Positions 22,640-34,019 of a stretch of DNA of 64,000 nt are shown here, in pieces. Under the pieces are notes generated by a model. That model saw only the letters and a list, made by a program, of their open reading frames with translations, had not been told where the DNA came from and searched no databases. This DNA is from Hsuehochloa calcarea (taxonomy: Eukaryota > Streptophyta > Magnoliopsida > Poales > Poaceae): NCBI GenBank assembly GCA_036346395.1, contig CM070602.1, forward strand, positions 17,493,098 to 17,557,097. The letters are read 5' to 3'. The position numbers and the translations under genes are program-made. How positions within the stretch are numbered: position 1 is the first letter of the stretch; each line of letters starts with the position of its first letter.

Positions 22640-22801
22640 ACCCGCTCCTACAATTCTCCATATCCTTGAACTCATGGCCTTAAGATAAACAGTCATGCGG
22701 ACCTTCCAATATGCATAATTTATGCCATCGAAATGTGGTGCCTTCCTTTTCTATCTAGGTGGTAAAGTCTAAAAGATGAGAGTGCAAACTCTGATACCAC
22801 T
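22640..22801 (-). pseudogene. Copia B gag N-terminus and primer-binding site
   Basis: Minus translation gives the typical Copia gag start FDGINYAYWKVRMTVYL...MSSRIWRIV, which joins in sense to the piece ending at 1315 (FFMPIDPNHL...). The primer-binding site TGGTATCAGAG lies at 22799-22789 next to the LTR boundary at 22802. Confidence 0.88.
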
Positions 22802-23855
22802 TGTAGAATCAAGGATAACCAACTAGGGGAGGGTGAATAGGCGATTTAAACTTTAGGCCAAAAACATATTTTTAGCAATTAAAGCCATGATAATTCAATT
22901 TCACAATTCAATGCCTAAATAAGCTAAGTCTTTCTAAATGCACAAATCACTCTAGAGTAAGCTAAACAACTTAATCAAAATACAATATAGCTATATAAAT
23001 AAATGCACTAAGAGAAGAGTAAAATAGATAAACCACACTATGGAGACAATCGATGTTTTCCCTTGGTCTCGGAGACTTATCGATCTCCACTAATCCACGT
23101 TGCGATAGCTTGAACAAATCAAACCGACTCCACATGAGCACTCCCCTCGATCACTAGAGGTAGCTCTTCTCCACTCCGGAAAGTCAAGCTCCAACCTTCA
23201 CAAACACGGTCTTCTCACAAACTTCTCGAGAAGATGACCAAATCACCTCCTTCAAGCCGTCTAGGAGGCGGAAACCTCCAAGAGTAATAAACCAACACTG
23301 ATTCGCTTGAAGATGTTCATGTGCCACAAGAATCAAACTCAACTCAATGCACTTGATGAAACAACTACAACCTTTGCAAGATAGAACATTACCTGTCAAA
23401 GAGTAGAAGAAGCAAAAGGCTCAAGAGTATTCAATTGAGGTTCTAACGAAGCCCTTGCTGCAGGAAGTGAGGTATTTATAGCCTCCACCCACTTTACTAG
23501 CCGTTGGCACTCGTGACTGTGCAAAAATAGCAAATCCAGTCAGTCCACAGGCACAGGGTCGATCAGACCGTTCTATAGTTGTGGATATCATGGGGATATG
23601 CTCCAGATCTTAGGATGATGTGACAATTGGCAATGGCGTTAACGGTTTGTCGTTTCACGGGTTTTCGATAAAGTTTCAGCACTGTTCAGACTTTCTGGAC
23701 AGGGGCGGTCCGACCGGCCATAGCACGGCGGTCCGACCGGTCCCAAATCGGTCGAACCGGCCATGTGCGCCGGTCGGACCGGCCGTGACCAAAAGTGGTC
23801 AAAACAGGCTGGGCCAAAAATAGAGGGTGTAGGCAAGTGAGGGGATCCCAATGCA
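22802..23855 (-). mobile_element. Copia B 5' LTR
   Basis: The plus strand starts TGTAGAATCAAGG. It has a minus-strand TATA box TATAAATACC near 23473-23482 and a cluster of GGTCCGACCGG/CGGTCGGACCGG palindromes at about 23700-23790. The far boundary is set by the start of the Copia A-family LTR and is approximate. Confidence 0.7.
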
Positions 23856-25386
23856 CTTGGTCTCATAATCTTTGGAGCCTCCAGTCAAAAGTTCTATTGG
23901 TTTAAAGTTTCCAGTAGGTTTCGGATTTTCAGGGGTTGAAAATTGGCTAAGTCCTTTCGGGCGGTCGGACCGGCCTATGGCTGGCGGTCCGACCGATAAA
24001 GGCAGGCGATCGACCGCCCCGAGGGGCGATCGACGACCATTGTTACTGAACGTCGCCCGTCCTGGCGGCGTTGTTCGTTGGTTAGGTCAAAGTCATGAGT
24101 TTCAGTGCATATGTGTTGCATGATGCATGTTTTGACTAACGTGGGTCAAGTTGCGAAGAACTTGTTCCCGGTTTCGATTTGCTTGTCTATTGTTGTGCAG
24201 TTTGCTTGGTGGTCAACGACGATCAACGATCGACGATACCGGGTGAGGTCAATGAAATCAAGTATGGTGCAGAATGGACAAGGATGACCGAACGGATAGT
24301 TCGGTGGGACTGGTTGGATCAAGCGGCACGGGGGTCGGTGCAAGTGCCATGGTGGTTCTGGTGGGAGCCGGATGGGAGAGACTTGCCGACATGATGAGAG
24401 TCATTGATCAACCTACACGTGGCGAAGCATGAGAGGTGCTTCACAAAGATGGATCTCGGTCTTTGCGAAAAGATCGAGAAGGGGTATGTTGGTAATTATA
24501 CCAAATACCGCCTTGGTGACCTTTTGACGACCCGCGGCGCAAGATGGCGTGGAGAAGCGGAATAGGTCAAGAGGAGATGAAGACGACGCTTCGAGAAGCG
24601 TGCGTGTGTGACCCGTTTGTTTTGGGCCTTAACGGGAGCCCATTTGGGTTACTCTTCTAGAAGGTCTAAGTCTCCACTATAAATAGAGGAGGAGGTGGCT
24701 GTACCCCTTCAACCCTTTTGACTTGGAACCCTAGTTTTGGCTTAAGTGCTTAGGGAAGGTTTAGTGGCGATTAGGGTTCTAGAGAGAGAGAGATGTTTTG
24801 ATCTTGTGTCCATGCGTATATGTTTGATTGGCTGTAATCGATACGTTATCAAATCAATCCAAAGAAGAGTTCTCTCCAAGATGAGTTCATTTGTCTTCCT
24901 TCTCTCTATTTGAGTTTTTAGGTGTTTCTTTGATTTCCGAGCTTTTGATTGCCTTACTGTCTTGATCCACTCGATCGTCACTTGGAATAGTTCCCAGATA
25001 TCCTTAGAGAGGTGTGTTCCAAGTTTGGTCGAGTTTGATTGGATATATCAAAAGTTAGATCGTGTTTCGTTTTGGTTTCAGATCTGGAACAGTGCCTCTT
25101 GAGAGAATCGGTCAGACCGCCCCTCAGTGTCGGTCCGACCGGTCACCTTTGCCGGTCAGACCGCTAGCAATACGCCGGTCTGACCGCCCGTTGGTTTTGG
25201 TTCTATTTTGCTCTTTTGCTTTGGGGATATAAGTTTGGATTCAATACTAGCTTTCCGCTGTACTGGTATATAGATCTTCATAGCTTTCATAGCTATTGGA
25301 GTGAAATTGGATTGAATCCATTCTTTGTGAAAAAGTGAGCGTACTCCTATTCACCCCCCCCCTCTAGTCGCCTTTTCGGTCCAACA
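23856..25386 (+). mobile_element. Solo LTR of the Copia A family
   Basis: It aligns along its length with the reverse complement of 20468-22135: the start around TTGGAGCCTCCAGTCAAAAG, the middle around TTGTTGTGCAG, and the end CTCTAGTCGCCTTTTCGGTCCAACA. It has a clear TATA box (TATAAATAG, 24678-24686) and GGTCNGACCG palindromes at 23960-24030 and 25110-25190. No internal region or partner LTR flanks it, so it is probably a product of LTR-LTR recombination. The flanking 5-mers (ATGCA, ATAGT) do not match. Confidence 0.8.
24678..24686 (+). promoter_or_regulatory. TATA box of solo LTR
   Basis: TATAAATAG in CCACTATAAATAGAGGAGG, followed by a C/T-rich leader. This is the expected LTR promoter position. 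Confidence 0.6.
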
Positions 25387-26599
25387 ATAGTACAATGGTA
25401 AACTCTGTAGTAATTAATGCTTCAAAAACTATCCGTTATACTAGGTCCGGTCTGTCCACCCTAGGGATGGCAATTGTGCCCGATTACCCATGTGCCCTCG
25501 GACAATTACCCTAATGGAGCCTGGTATAGGGGGCTTTTTTTACCCACGGGCATGGAAATAGGAGTGATCCTCTACCCATTGGGTAAATGGGCGCGAGCAT
25601 GGGTGAGCTCTACCCATGCCCGCCATGCTAGTTTACATGTAAGCCTCTCTCGTTCTTATATTCTTAAACTACGCAATGTCATCATAATTTGAACTTTGCA
25701 CTGATTTGGCTAGTATTTTTTCAACTGTGCATCTCCATTTCATTTCATGTGCCGCATTCACCATACGGAGTTGGGCTTTCACATGGATCAATGACCTTCT
25801 ATTGAAGAGTGAAGTATTAATGGTTGTATACCTGACCTGAGCATTTGGGATGCCAATATGCCAATTAAACCATTAAAGAATGCACGGAAGCACTTGATCT
25901 GAAATTCGGAATCTTTCATACTTGAAAGCCTTGCTCTAGAGGGGGGAAGCATGTGAAAAGCTCAAACACTATGTTCACGGGTACACGGGCATATCCGCAG
26001 GTGACGGGTACCCGCAGGTGATGGGTCAATGACCCGGAGGTTCAATCAGTCCAGCACTCCAACAGCGGTTAGTCCGGATAGCAAAATAAAGAAGAGTTGA
26101 AGCCAAAAGAGTCTTTGGAAAAACTTCACCGCCCAACTCAGACCGCGGGTCCGATCAGCCTGGACTTATACATGCGGTCAGTCCAGCCAACAGTATTGCA
26201 AAACAGGAGCTCTTTAGAAAAATCCGACCGCACAGATGAACCAGGGTTCCGGTCAGTCCGACCTTCCAACTGCGGTTAGTCTAGCCAAGAAATAAAAAAC
26301 AGATAAATTGTGGACGAAAAATCACTAAGAAATCCAAGATTCAACCAAGTGAGTTTGTGCATTGTGGCACACTTTGCTATCAAGCTACTAGCTGTTGATC
26401 ACTCTTCATAACACGGCTACCTACACTAGCAATCTGGTTTTTCATCCTTCATATTGCTTGACTGGTAAAATTTTGAAAAGATCCTATTCTACTAGATACA
26501 TTTGCCTTGAGCTAAACGATATTGATATCTAATTCTTGAGTCCCTTTAGTGCTCCTTAATTTTAATCCGGGGCTAACATTTTTAATCACTTGACAAAAC
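25387..26599. other. Transposon debris with truncated hAT-like element
   Basis: CCTAGGGATGGCAATTG at 25459-25475 resembles the terminal repeat of hAT-type elements. It is followed by the usual ACCCACGGGCATGG-style subterminal repeats, and a matching cluster (CGGGTACCCGCAGGTGATGGGT) lies at about 25978-26028. The second terminal repeat is missing. Around 26040-26285 lie GCGGTCAGTCCAGCC-like repeats, similar to Copia LTR sequence. No gene is visible. Confidence 0.45.
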
Positions 26600-27221
26600 A
26601 GGTTAGTTCACAACAGAAGGTTATCTTTAATTACCAAAACACTAAAATAGGGTCTAGATTCTTCACAAGCACGGCCTCCTCCCCCTTCTTCTTCCTCCTG
26701 AGCACCCGAGCCCCTTCCTTCCTCCCGAGCCCAAGCGAGTGTAGCTCTTCTGCCCGAGCCCCCACTTCTTCCTCTGCCCCCGCACCGAAGCTCCTTCCCT
26801 AGCGCCGCCTTCCTCCCGAGCCCCTTCCTCTCTCCACCACCACGCCAGATTGCCCGGATCCGGCTAATGGCTGCCGGATCCCGCCACCTCTGCAACCTAA
26901 GCCGTCGGCGCAGATCTCCACCATCCCATCCACCACTCAAGGCAGGGTCGACAAGCTCCTAGGCGCCAGATCCAGTGGAGCCGGCATCGTCTTCGACCAT
27001 AGCTGCCACCTCCTCCTTACCCGTCGCTCCAGCTGCCTCCCTGACTTTCCCACACGCAACCCGGCCGACCGCCGGTGTGCTCCCATGCGATACGGTCAAG
27101 GAGTACCACGCACGATGACACAACGGCGGTTGGCTCGACGATGACGATGACGACGACGACGACGGTTCCAAAGTAAGGGTTTGCTCGAATTAGGGTTTGG
27201 GATAGATTGACTCCGATACCA
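26600..27221 (-). mobile_element. GC-rich internal region of a small Copia-type element
   Basis: The minus-strand sequence next to a primer-binding site (TGGTATCGGAG, 27211-27220 region) opens a frame at 27171 with a poly-serine start (MEPSSSSSSSS) and then low-complexity Gly/Ala/Arg-rich translation through 26608. No gag motif follows, so I do not assign a protein. It could be captured host DNA or a degenerate gag leader. Confidence 0.4.
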
Positions 27222-27510
27222 TGTTGAGTTTCGAAGAATAATTGTGTGTGTCCCTTAGGACCTCACACCTTTATTTATAATACTAAATATTACAACCGAC
27301 TCGAACTCTTAGACTCACACACGATTTAGGCTTTTATCCAAACTCTAATATCTCCAACAACTCTAATTCTCCACCGTATTATGGTAAATGTCATGACGCT
27401 AAAAAGATTTCCACCGGCGCTCCACTCAAAATTACACCTTAAGAGACTAGAAACAACTTGGCAGTAAAGGGAGCTGAAACTAGACGGTAATACCGTCGTG
27501 GTGCAGAACA
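27222..27510 (-). repeat. Short Copia-type LTR
   Basis: The plus strand begins TGTTGAGTTTCGAAG directly beside the primer-binding site and contains TTTATTTATAA (minus TATA-like). A plausible end is GCAGAACA at 27510 (minus start TGTTCTGC), giving about 290 bp. No partner LTR was seen to the left. Confidence 0.5.
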
Positions 27511-28497
27511 CTATTCATCAGTACTGTCTTTCTTTGCTGTCCAAGTCTCCAAAAAATCGGAGATTTCTTCATCAACCATTTAATTAAGCTCCGTTTCCAG
27601 TGTGTACATACGCAAAATTAAATGAGCCGGGTAGAGTGTTAGGTTTGGTAAGGAGAGATCGTTTTACACATGCCCACCCAGAAAGCATGAGTACCAACCA
27701 GCCAAAATTAAACGGGCCTGAATTTTTCTCGCAGAAAGATTTCGATTCCGTACCTTCCGATGCATAATTGTACCGCACAAAAGGGAACACATGGCATACT
27801 GTTTGGCGCTGTTTGGTACTGGTACCAATACCCTGTGAAAAGCTCATTTTTGCGTCAATGCCCCTACAAGACAAGCAATTGGTGCTTTTGCATAAATTAC
27901 ATGGCGAAAGAGGTGGGGGGGGGGGAAGGACAAACATGTTTCGAACTTCAAAGGGACTAAACAGCAAGGACTACTTGTAGGGAAGTCTATGCATAAATGG
28001 TAAAATTTAGAAAGACCAGTTCGTCATTGACTGTTTCTAACAACTCTACAATTGGTTATCCGTTTTGCGCCAGTCAATCAGATACGGAAGAAAAAAAATA
28101 CTAGTGGATTATCATCCGTAAACCTACGAGTGAAGCTGTAGAAATCAGCGATATTCCTCTTGCATGGACAGGAGGGGGCATGCCGTCGTCTCGGCGGCAA
28201 AATTGCTTTCCAGAACCAAGGCCACAAGAATTTGGTGCGCTGCTCTCAACTTTCAATTTGATCTTCAGTGCCCCTGCAAGAAACGAAAAATTACTAAGCA
28301 AGTGACACCGACTGGCGGCGACAGGAGTACAACCAAAACAGAAGAAAAGGTGGAGAAAAAAGAGAGGGAGCGAGGAGTCGGTGAGAAACTCCAAAAAAAC
28401 GCCGAGCTTTGTTCGATCTAGTCTAAAATCTCGACTTTACACGCAGAAATCTAGTGGCACTGAGGCCGTCGCAGATGTCACCACGCTATAGCTGGCT

Positions 28498-28542
<45 letters not shown>

Positions 28543-31205
28543 AGAGGTAGACCTGGTTTGTCTTTTTCAGGAGACTCGTGCCACCTTTCCTAGCGTCAAA
28601 AAATTCAACTGCTGCACTCCGTGACTTTAAGTGCACGAGAAAGGCTCGGCCTTTTGACAATGGCTGCCATGCTTTTTCCGCTTTACAACCGTGGAAGAAC
28701 ATATGGGAACAGTTCGGGGCTTAAATATTATGTGGCCGTGTTTTGAACAGTCAAAAGCAATGGAGATCATATCGGAAATCTTCCATCGAGGAAAAATGGT
28801 TAAGGAGGAGGCTTGTGCATTGCTGCACTAAGATCGATACCAGCTACACTCATCTAAGTTGCAACAATTGACTGTTTCTTATAACAAACTTGTTTTTGAA
28901 CGTGAACACGGTCTCATTGCTAAAAAGCTTGGCGATTCTAGGATCTAACGGGCCCGCCCATAGCACAGCAGATACTCCATATTGAGTTTGTGACTTCAGC
29001 CAAAATAAACTTGAATGATAGTACAGATTGCATTAGCATGGCCCCGTGCAAGGATGACATGCACAGAACAGAATAATGTCACATTCATACCAGCCAGCAG
29101 CAGTGTGATAAGGCGGACTGAAGTGAAATCAACCCCCAAGTCCCCAGCTACTACCACCACCACCACCACCATCTCCAACAACTGCAAAGGAAGAAATGAC
29201 ATGATCCATTCGATGCGCATACGATGGAAGAAGCACGGAGATGTCACCGAAATGGGACGTGATTTAATTAGCTGGGCTTGCAGCAAATCTTTTCCCTCAT
29301 CACCGACAGACACCTCCGTAATAACTGGCAGGATCCAAGTACACCCGTCCCAGAATTAGCTATCTAATTTTTGCGTACGAAAAGAAACACATGGTACGGC
29401 AGAGCGCGGAGTCAAGTTAGGCCACCGGTGTCACACGACACGGGTCCAGAAACAATTTTTAGTAGGGATAAGCACCTTGTCTATGTGTGTACCCTTAGCC
29501 GAAGGTCTGTGCACTCAGACCCTTCCTTCCACACCAACGAAAGCACCAGACAGCAGCAACACACGAGGCATATGAGACCCAACGAAACCAGCAGTAGGAC
29601 ACTGAGCCAGCCCATGAGCAGCATGAGGACTGAGGCATCGATTGCCCCTGAGTCTCATCGATTAGATCGATCCTAAAACTCAATCGAAACTAGTGTTGCC
29701 TCACTTCACCATGACACCTCATGTTTGTCTCGCGCGGTTGTAGGAGACACGAGCCGCACCGCACCTAGCCGCCAGTTGCCAGAGAAATCGGCTGCCACCC
29801 TCGCCTACCGTTTCGCTGGGATACAGCCTAGTCCCCATTGCCTCGCCGCCACCTAACCAAGTCATCGAAGGAGGCTTGGACCCACCCGATAAGGCGATCA
29901 CCTAAGTCGTGAATCGTTACATGGTATTTGCTTTACTCTAAATTTCTCACAATTCTTTCATTAAGTTTCAAGCATATAGACTAAATTTGTGAGTTATGAT
30001 TTCAATGTGATGATTGTTGATTGATTTTTATTGAATTGTAGGGTTAAAACTTAAGATCTAAATATGGTCTTTTGAAATACCGGTCTAGTTCATTGCAAAT
30101 CGAAGGCAAAAATTAACCAATGTTATTAATAAGTTTCTTCGTTTCGATAAACATTTTGATCACTACTTTTATCATTGTATTTTGTCATCAGTTATGTAAA
30201 AATATTGATAATAAACATTGCTAGATACACTACTATTTAGTTAAGTATTACTTAAAAATTATATATGTTGCTATTCGCGGGGTAAAATAACAAAATCAAA
30301 ATGCATATAAAATAACAAAATCAAACAATTTTGTTCTAGTTCCGCTCGGGCACGGGAAAGGCAAACAGTTATCACCTCAAAGCATATGCATGCATCCATT
30401 CCCTCTTTACATTCACCGACACCCATGTGGAGAAGAGGCATTCAAAGTACATCATTACAACATTAGCAGTTTTAACATGTATACAGAAGGATCAGAGAGG
30501 GGCATGATCGAAGAGAGACAAACAGTTAGAAGGGAAAAGGAGGGGTACATCGGTAGATATCCTTTTTATACTTCTAGCCTAGACCAGATTGGAAGTACTA
30601 TAACATACTAAGGACTATTATTTCAGACACAGATTGGGGATAAGCGAGTGAGCACCATCCAATCCGAAACTGAAAGAAGAAACTACGACATCAACAGCAA
30701 CAAAAGAAGGGCCTCCATCTCCTTGTTGATCGATCACTGTACACATAACGTTAGACGGTCGAATTTCCTTAAAGATAAGCAGCAGCAGCAGCAGAGGGTG
30801 AAGGCGAAATAATAAGCTTCTCCATCAACCGAGTCACATACATACTATTTGGAGGCACTCCTCTCTCGTATCTTGCTCCCCAGGGAAACCATGGACACAG
30901 ATCAAAGATCCAAGCTTACACCGAGCCGATCGATTAGTGGAACGCCCACGACAGCTTCCTCTGACGAAACTAAGTCACCATTGATTAGAGTTGATCAGGC
31001 ACGCATGAAGCTTCTGTTTCGCGCGCACTTGATTGCGAAGAGACGACAGCATTGCGAGCCCTGGACGGACTCACTCAGACTCACGATGATCCCCCAAAGC
31101 AGTAGTAGTATAAGAAATACTATAGGTCAAGCTTACCATTCAGCTTTCCTATAACGAGGTATTGTGTCGAGACGTACGATGAGATTATCAGCGGCTGTAT
31201 ATGTA
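27511..31205. other. Intergenic region downstream of GID1
   Basis: No convincing gene on either strand. It contains a (TA)n microsatellite at 28501-28539, a (CCA)n run at about 29150-29171, a CAG run at about 30780-30795 and AT-rich stretches near 29930-30330. The part just before 31205 should include the 3' untranslated region of GID1, which reads leftward. Confidence 0.6.
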
Positions 31206-32772
31206 CTAGAGGAGGTTAGCTTTGAGGAAGTCGGAGATCTCCTCCATGACCTCGTGGTAGTGGTCCGTGTTGGACAGCAGGTAGAACCCTACCGTGGCCC
31301 TCTCGCGGTGCACGACCTTGACGTCGAGGCCGTCTTCCCGGAGGCCCTCGGCGTAAGCCAGCTGCCGGTCGCAGGTGAGGTCCAGCCCCGACACGATGAT
31401 GAGGCTCTTGGTGACGGGGAGCCCCCTGAGCCGCCTCCCGTTCGGCCCGAATGGGTTGCACGCCGGGTGGTCCCGGTCGGCGTCCTCCGGCAGGTACGCC
31501 TTCCAGTACCAGTCCCTGTCCTGGAGCGTGACGAAGTACCTGCCGTCCAGCCGCCGCTCCGACTCGGTCCGCTCGTTGCCGCCAAACATGGCGTTCAGCA
31601 GGATGTTGCCGCATATCTTGATCCCCTCGTCGGCGGCGCGGACGGCCACGTGGTGGGCGATGTTGCCGCCCGAGCTGTCCCCGGAGAGGAACACCCGCAG
31701 CTGCGCGTCCTCCCCGCTCCGCAGGCACGGCTGCGACATGGCCCACTTGAGCGCGGTCCACCCGTCGTCATAGGCGCACGGGTACCTGTGCTCCGGCGCG
31801 CGCCGGTAGTTGACGGACACGACGACGCCCTTGCTCAGATTCACGAACCGGCGGCACAGGTTGTCGTAGATGGCCGTGCTGGACGACGAGTGCGCGAAGC
31901 TGCCGCCGTGGAAGAATATGATGACCGGGAACGGGTCCGGGGACGGCGCGCCCGTCAGAAAGTCCAGGATGGGCAGGGTGACCGCGGCAGCGCCCTCTGC
32001 GCCGGCGCCGGCGCCGTTGTTAGGGACGGCGCGGTAGATGCGGACCTCGAGACCGACGGACTGATCGATGACGTGGTCGAACGAGGAGACGCCCTCCACC
32101 GGCCGCGCGTTTGGCGGCACCCGGCGGTCGAGGAACTCGGCGAGGTCGCGGTCGAAGGTGCCGTCCGGCCGCCGCAGCATGTTGTACGCCACCTTGAAGT
32201 TGGAGATGAGTACCCAAGTGTTGAGCGGCACCACCGTCTGAACAGCACAAGAAGCCAACAACAACAGTGAGACCTCACAATCACAATCAACCCCCTTCTC
32301 CTATTTCTTTGCTGTTTTCCGCTCGGACAAAAACGCAATGCGAGAGGCGATCTTTCGTCCGCCTCTAGCTAGAAAAGATGCAAGCTTTTGCGCTGGCGTT
32401 TTCCCACCGACTCGGCGTGAATAATTTCTTGCTCCAACTCTCGCTGCGTACCTAGCTGTGTTGGTATTACCATCCTAAAACAACCGAGGCAAGCAGGAGG
32501 GGAATAAAATTGGGGTTGAGCCCAAAGGGGAAAGAAAGGCAGCGATTGACCGAGAAATCACAGGCCAGGGCCGCCCCAATCCTTCACCGAATCGTAAAGC
32601 GGCGGTACAAATCAAGAATCGCGCGGCGCCGGTGCAAACACCAAAAACAAGAACCGAACACAAGGACTGTCCGGGAAAGGCAAGGAAGGAGCAGACAGGG
32701 CAGGACAGGGCAGAGCGGAGGAGCAAGACGAACCTTGCACTCGTTGCGGTTTACCTCGTCGCTACCGGCCAT
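31206..32772 (-). CDS. GID1: Gibberellin receptor GID1
   Basis: Soluble nuclear/cytosolic gibberellin receptor; on binding GA it closes its N-terminal lid and recruits DELLA proteins for SCF-type ubiquitination and degradation. It has two exons: 32734-32772 (MAGSDEVNRNECK) and 31206-32237, with a 496-bp GT-AG intron between. The split after NECK is the usual one for this gene. The product is 356 residues, close to rice GID1 (354). It shows the hormone-sensitive-lipase fold: HGG oxyanion motif at 123-125, GDSSG with Ser201, Asp299, and Val329 where lipases have the catalytic His, as in known GID1 receptors. The N-terminal lid (TVVPLNTWVLISNFK) is intact. A variable Gly/Ala-rich stretch spans about 85-98. 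No stops or frameshifts. An in-frame start within the intron (32264) is rejected because exon 1 is clear. Confidence 0.97.
32238..32733 (-). other. GID1 intron 1
   Basis: On the minus strand it starts GTTCGTC after GAGTGCAAG and ends TGTGCTGTTCAG before ACGGTGGTG. It falls between codons (phase 0). Confidence 0.93.
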
Positions 32773-34019
32773 GCCGGTGGCGGGATCGGCGCTGGGGGAG
32801 GGGGCCCGGGTGGCCGAACGGCTTCAGCTGCTGCAAGATCTCCCGGGGAACAAAGCCAGCCCCTTGGCTCACGGCATGGACCCCCGGCGGCCAGCCCGAG
32901 CCAAGAACCGCACGGAGGATCCCCCCCTGCCGATTCCGGCGAGAACCCGGCACCCACCCGCCGCCGATCTCCTAACCCGGCCCCGACTCCCCCGCCACCA
33001 ACCAACGCTCACTCAGAACACGAGAAGCCAAGCGGTAGGAAATAACAAACAGTGGGAGAGAGTGTGAGTACGAGGGAGGAGAAGAAGGCTAGAGAGAGAG
33101 AGAGCAAGCGAGCGCGCGCGCTGTGGGGGTGGTGTGAGGCACAGGGTGGAGCAGGGGGAATAGGGGAAGAGGAAGAGGCAGAGGGAGGGAGGGGGTAATA
33201 GGGACTGGGGAGGGCGGACGGACGGACGGAGGAGACGACAAAACCGGGCGACTCAAAAAGTAAAACTTGTGGCGGTGGGCCCCACCGGCGCCCAACCCCC
33301 ACTTGCCTGGCTAAGCTGCCAATATTTTTCTCGTCACTCTCTCTCTCTCTCTCTCTGGCTATCTGTCTAGGCCTGCCCTTTGAGAACTCCTTTCTTTCTT
33401 TTCTTGCTTGCTGGCCTTTTCTTTTGTTTTTTCTTGGGAGTTTTTTTTTTTTGGGGGAGGGTTCGGAGTAGAGAACTCGACGAACTGTTAGGTACACCAA
33501 ATCATGAATGTACGTGGACGTTGTGCTGTGCGGTGGACGTATGCTACGAGTATATGTGACTATGCTATTTTGCAGTGGCGACCTACGGTTAAGTTTTAGG
33601 TACGGTGAAGTCCCCCATGTGGATCAAGACTATTACGTAAAGCCATAGTTATCAAGTGCTATAAGACACATTCACATCTTTTAAGCTTCCGAGGCGTGTG
33701 GGCAGGCGACGCCACGTATACATAAGACTTTCTATGCTAGCAAGTTGAATCAGCAATAAGTAGTTGCATACCTCACTATCTTTTTTTAAAAAAAAAAGAG
33801 TAGTTGCATACCTTGATGTTGTACTGTAGGCCGGCGCCCGTGCCTACGCGCGTGTAGAAGACGTAACGCTTTTAGCCTTCTTTTTTTTTTTGCAGATACA
33901 GACGATAGGGTGAGGAATATAATGTACTGTGTATGCATCTATATTATTGTATTGTATGTTATTACATCTGGACCTAAACCATTACTGTACATTTTCAAGA
34001 AACAGTTATTAACCATCTT
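32773..34019 (-). promoter_or_regulatory. GID1 leader and upstream region
   Basis: Upstream of the GID1 start on the minus strand. It is GC-rich near the start codon (32790-33030), then has GA/CT tracts at about 33090-33106 and 33336-33356, typical of plant 5' leaders. No TATA box was picked with confidence. Further out are a T-run near 33440 and a direct repeat of AGTAGTTGCATACCT at about 33759-33774 and 33800-33815. No coding sequence is supported. Confidence 0.5.

Noticed and set aside
31216..31761. 181-codon minus frame inside GID1
   Set aside because: Shadow frame of GID1, very Arg/Gly/Pro-rich with no homology signal.
31164..32270. 368-codon open frame on the plus strand
   Set aside because: It is antisense to GID1 exon 2. 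The GC-rich third positions of GID1 keep the opposite strand open, and the translation is Arg/Val/Pro low-complexity.
32510..33067. 185-codon plus frame over the GID1 leader
   Set aside because: Antisense to exon 1, intron and 5' leader; low-complexity translation.
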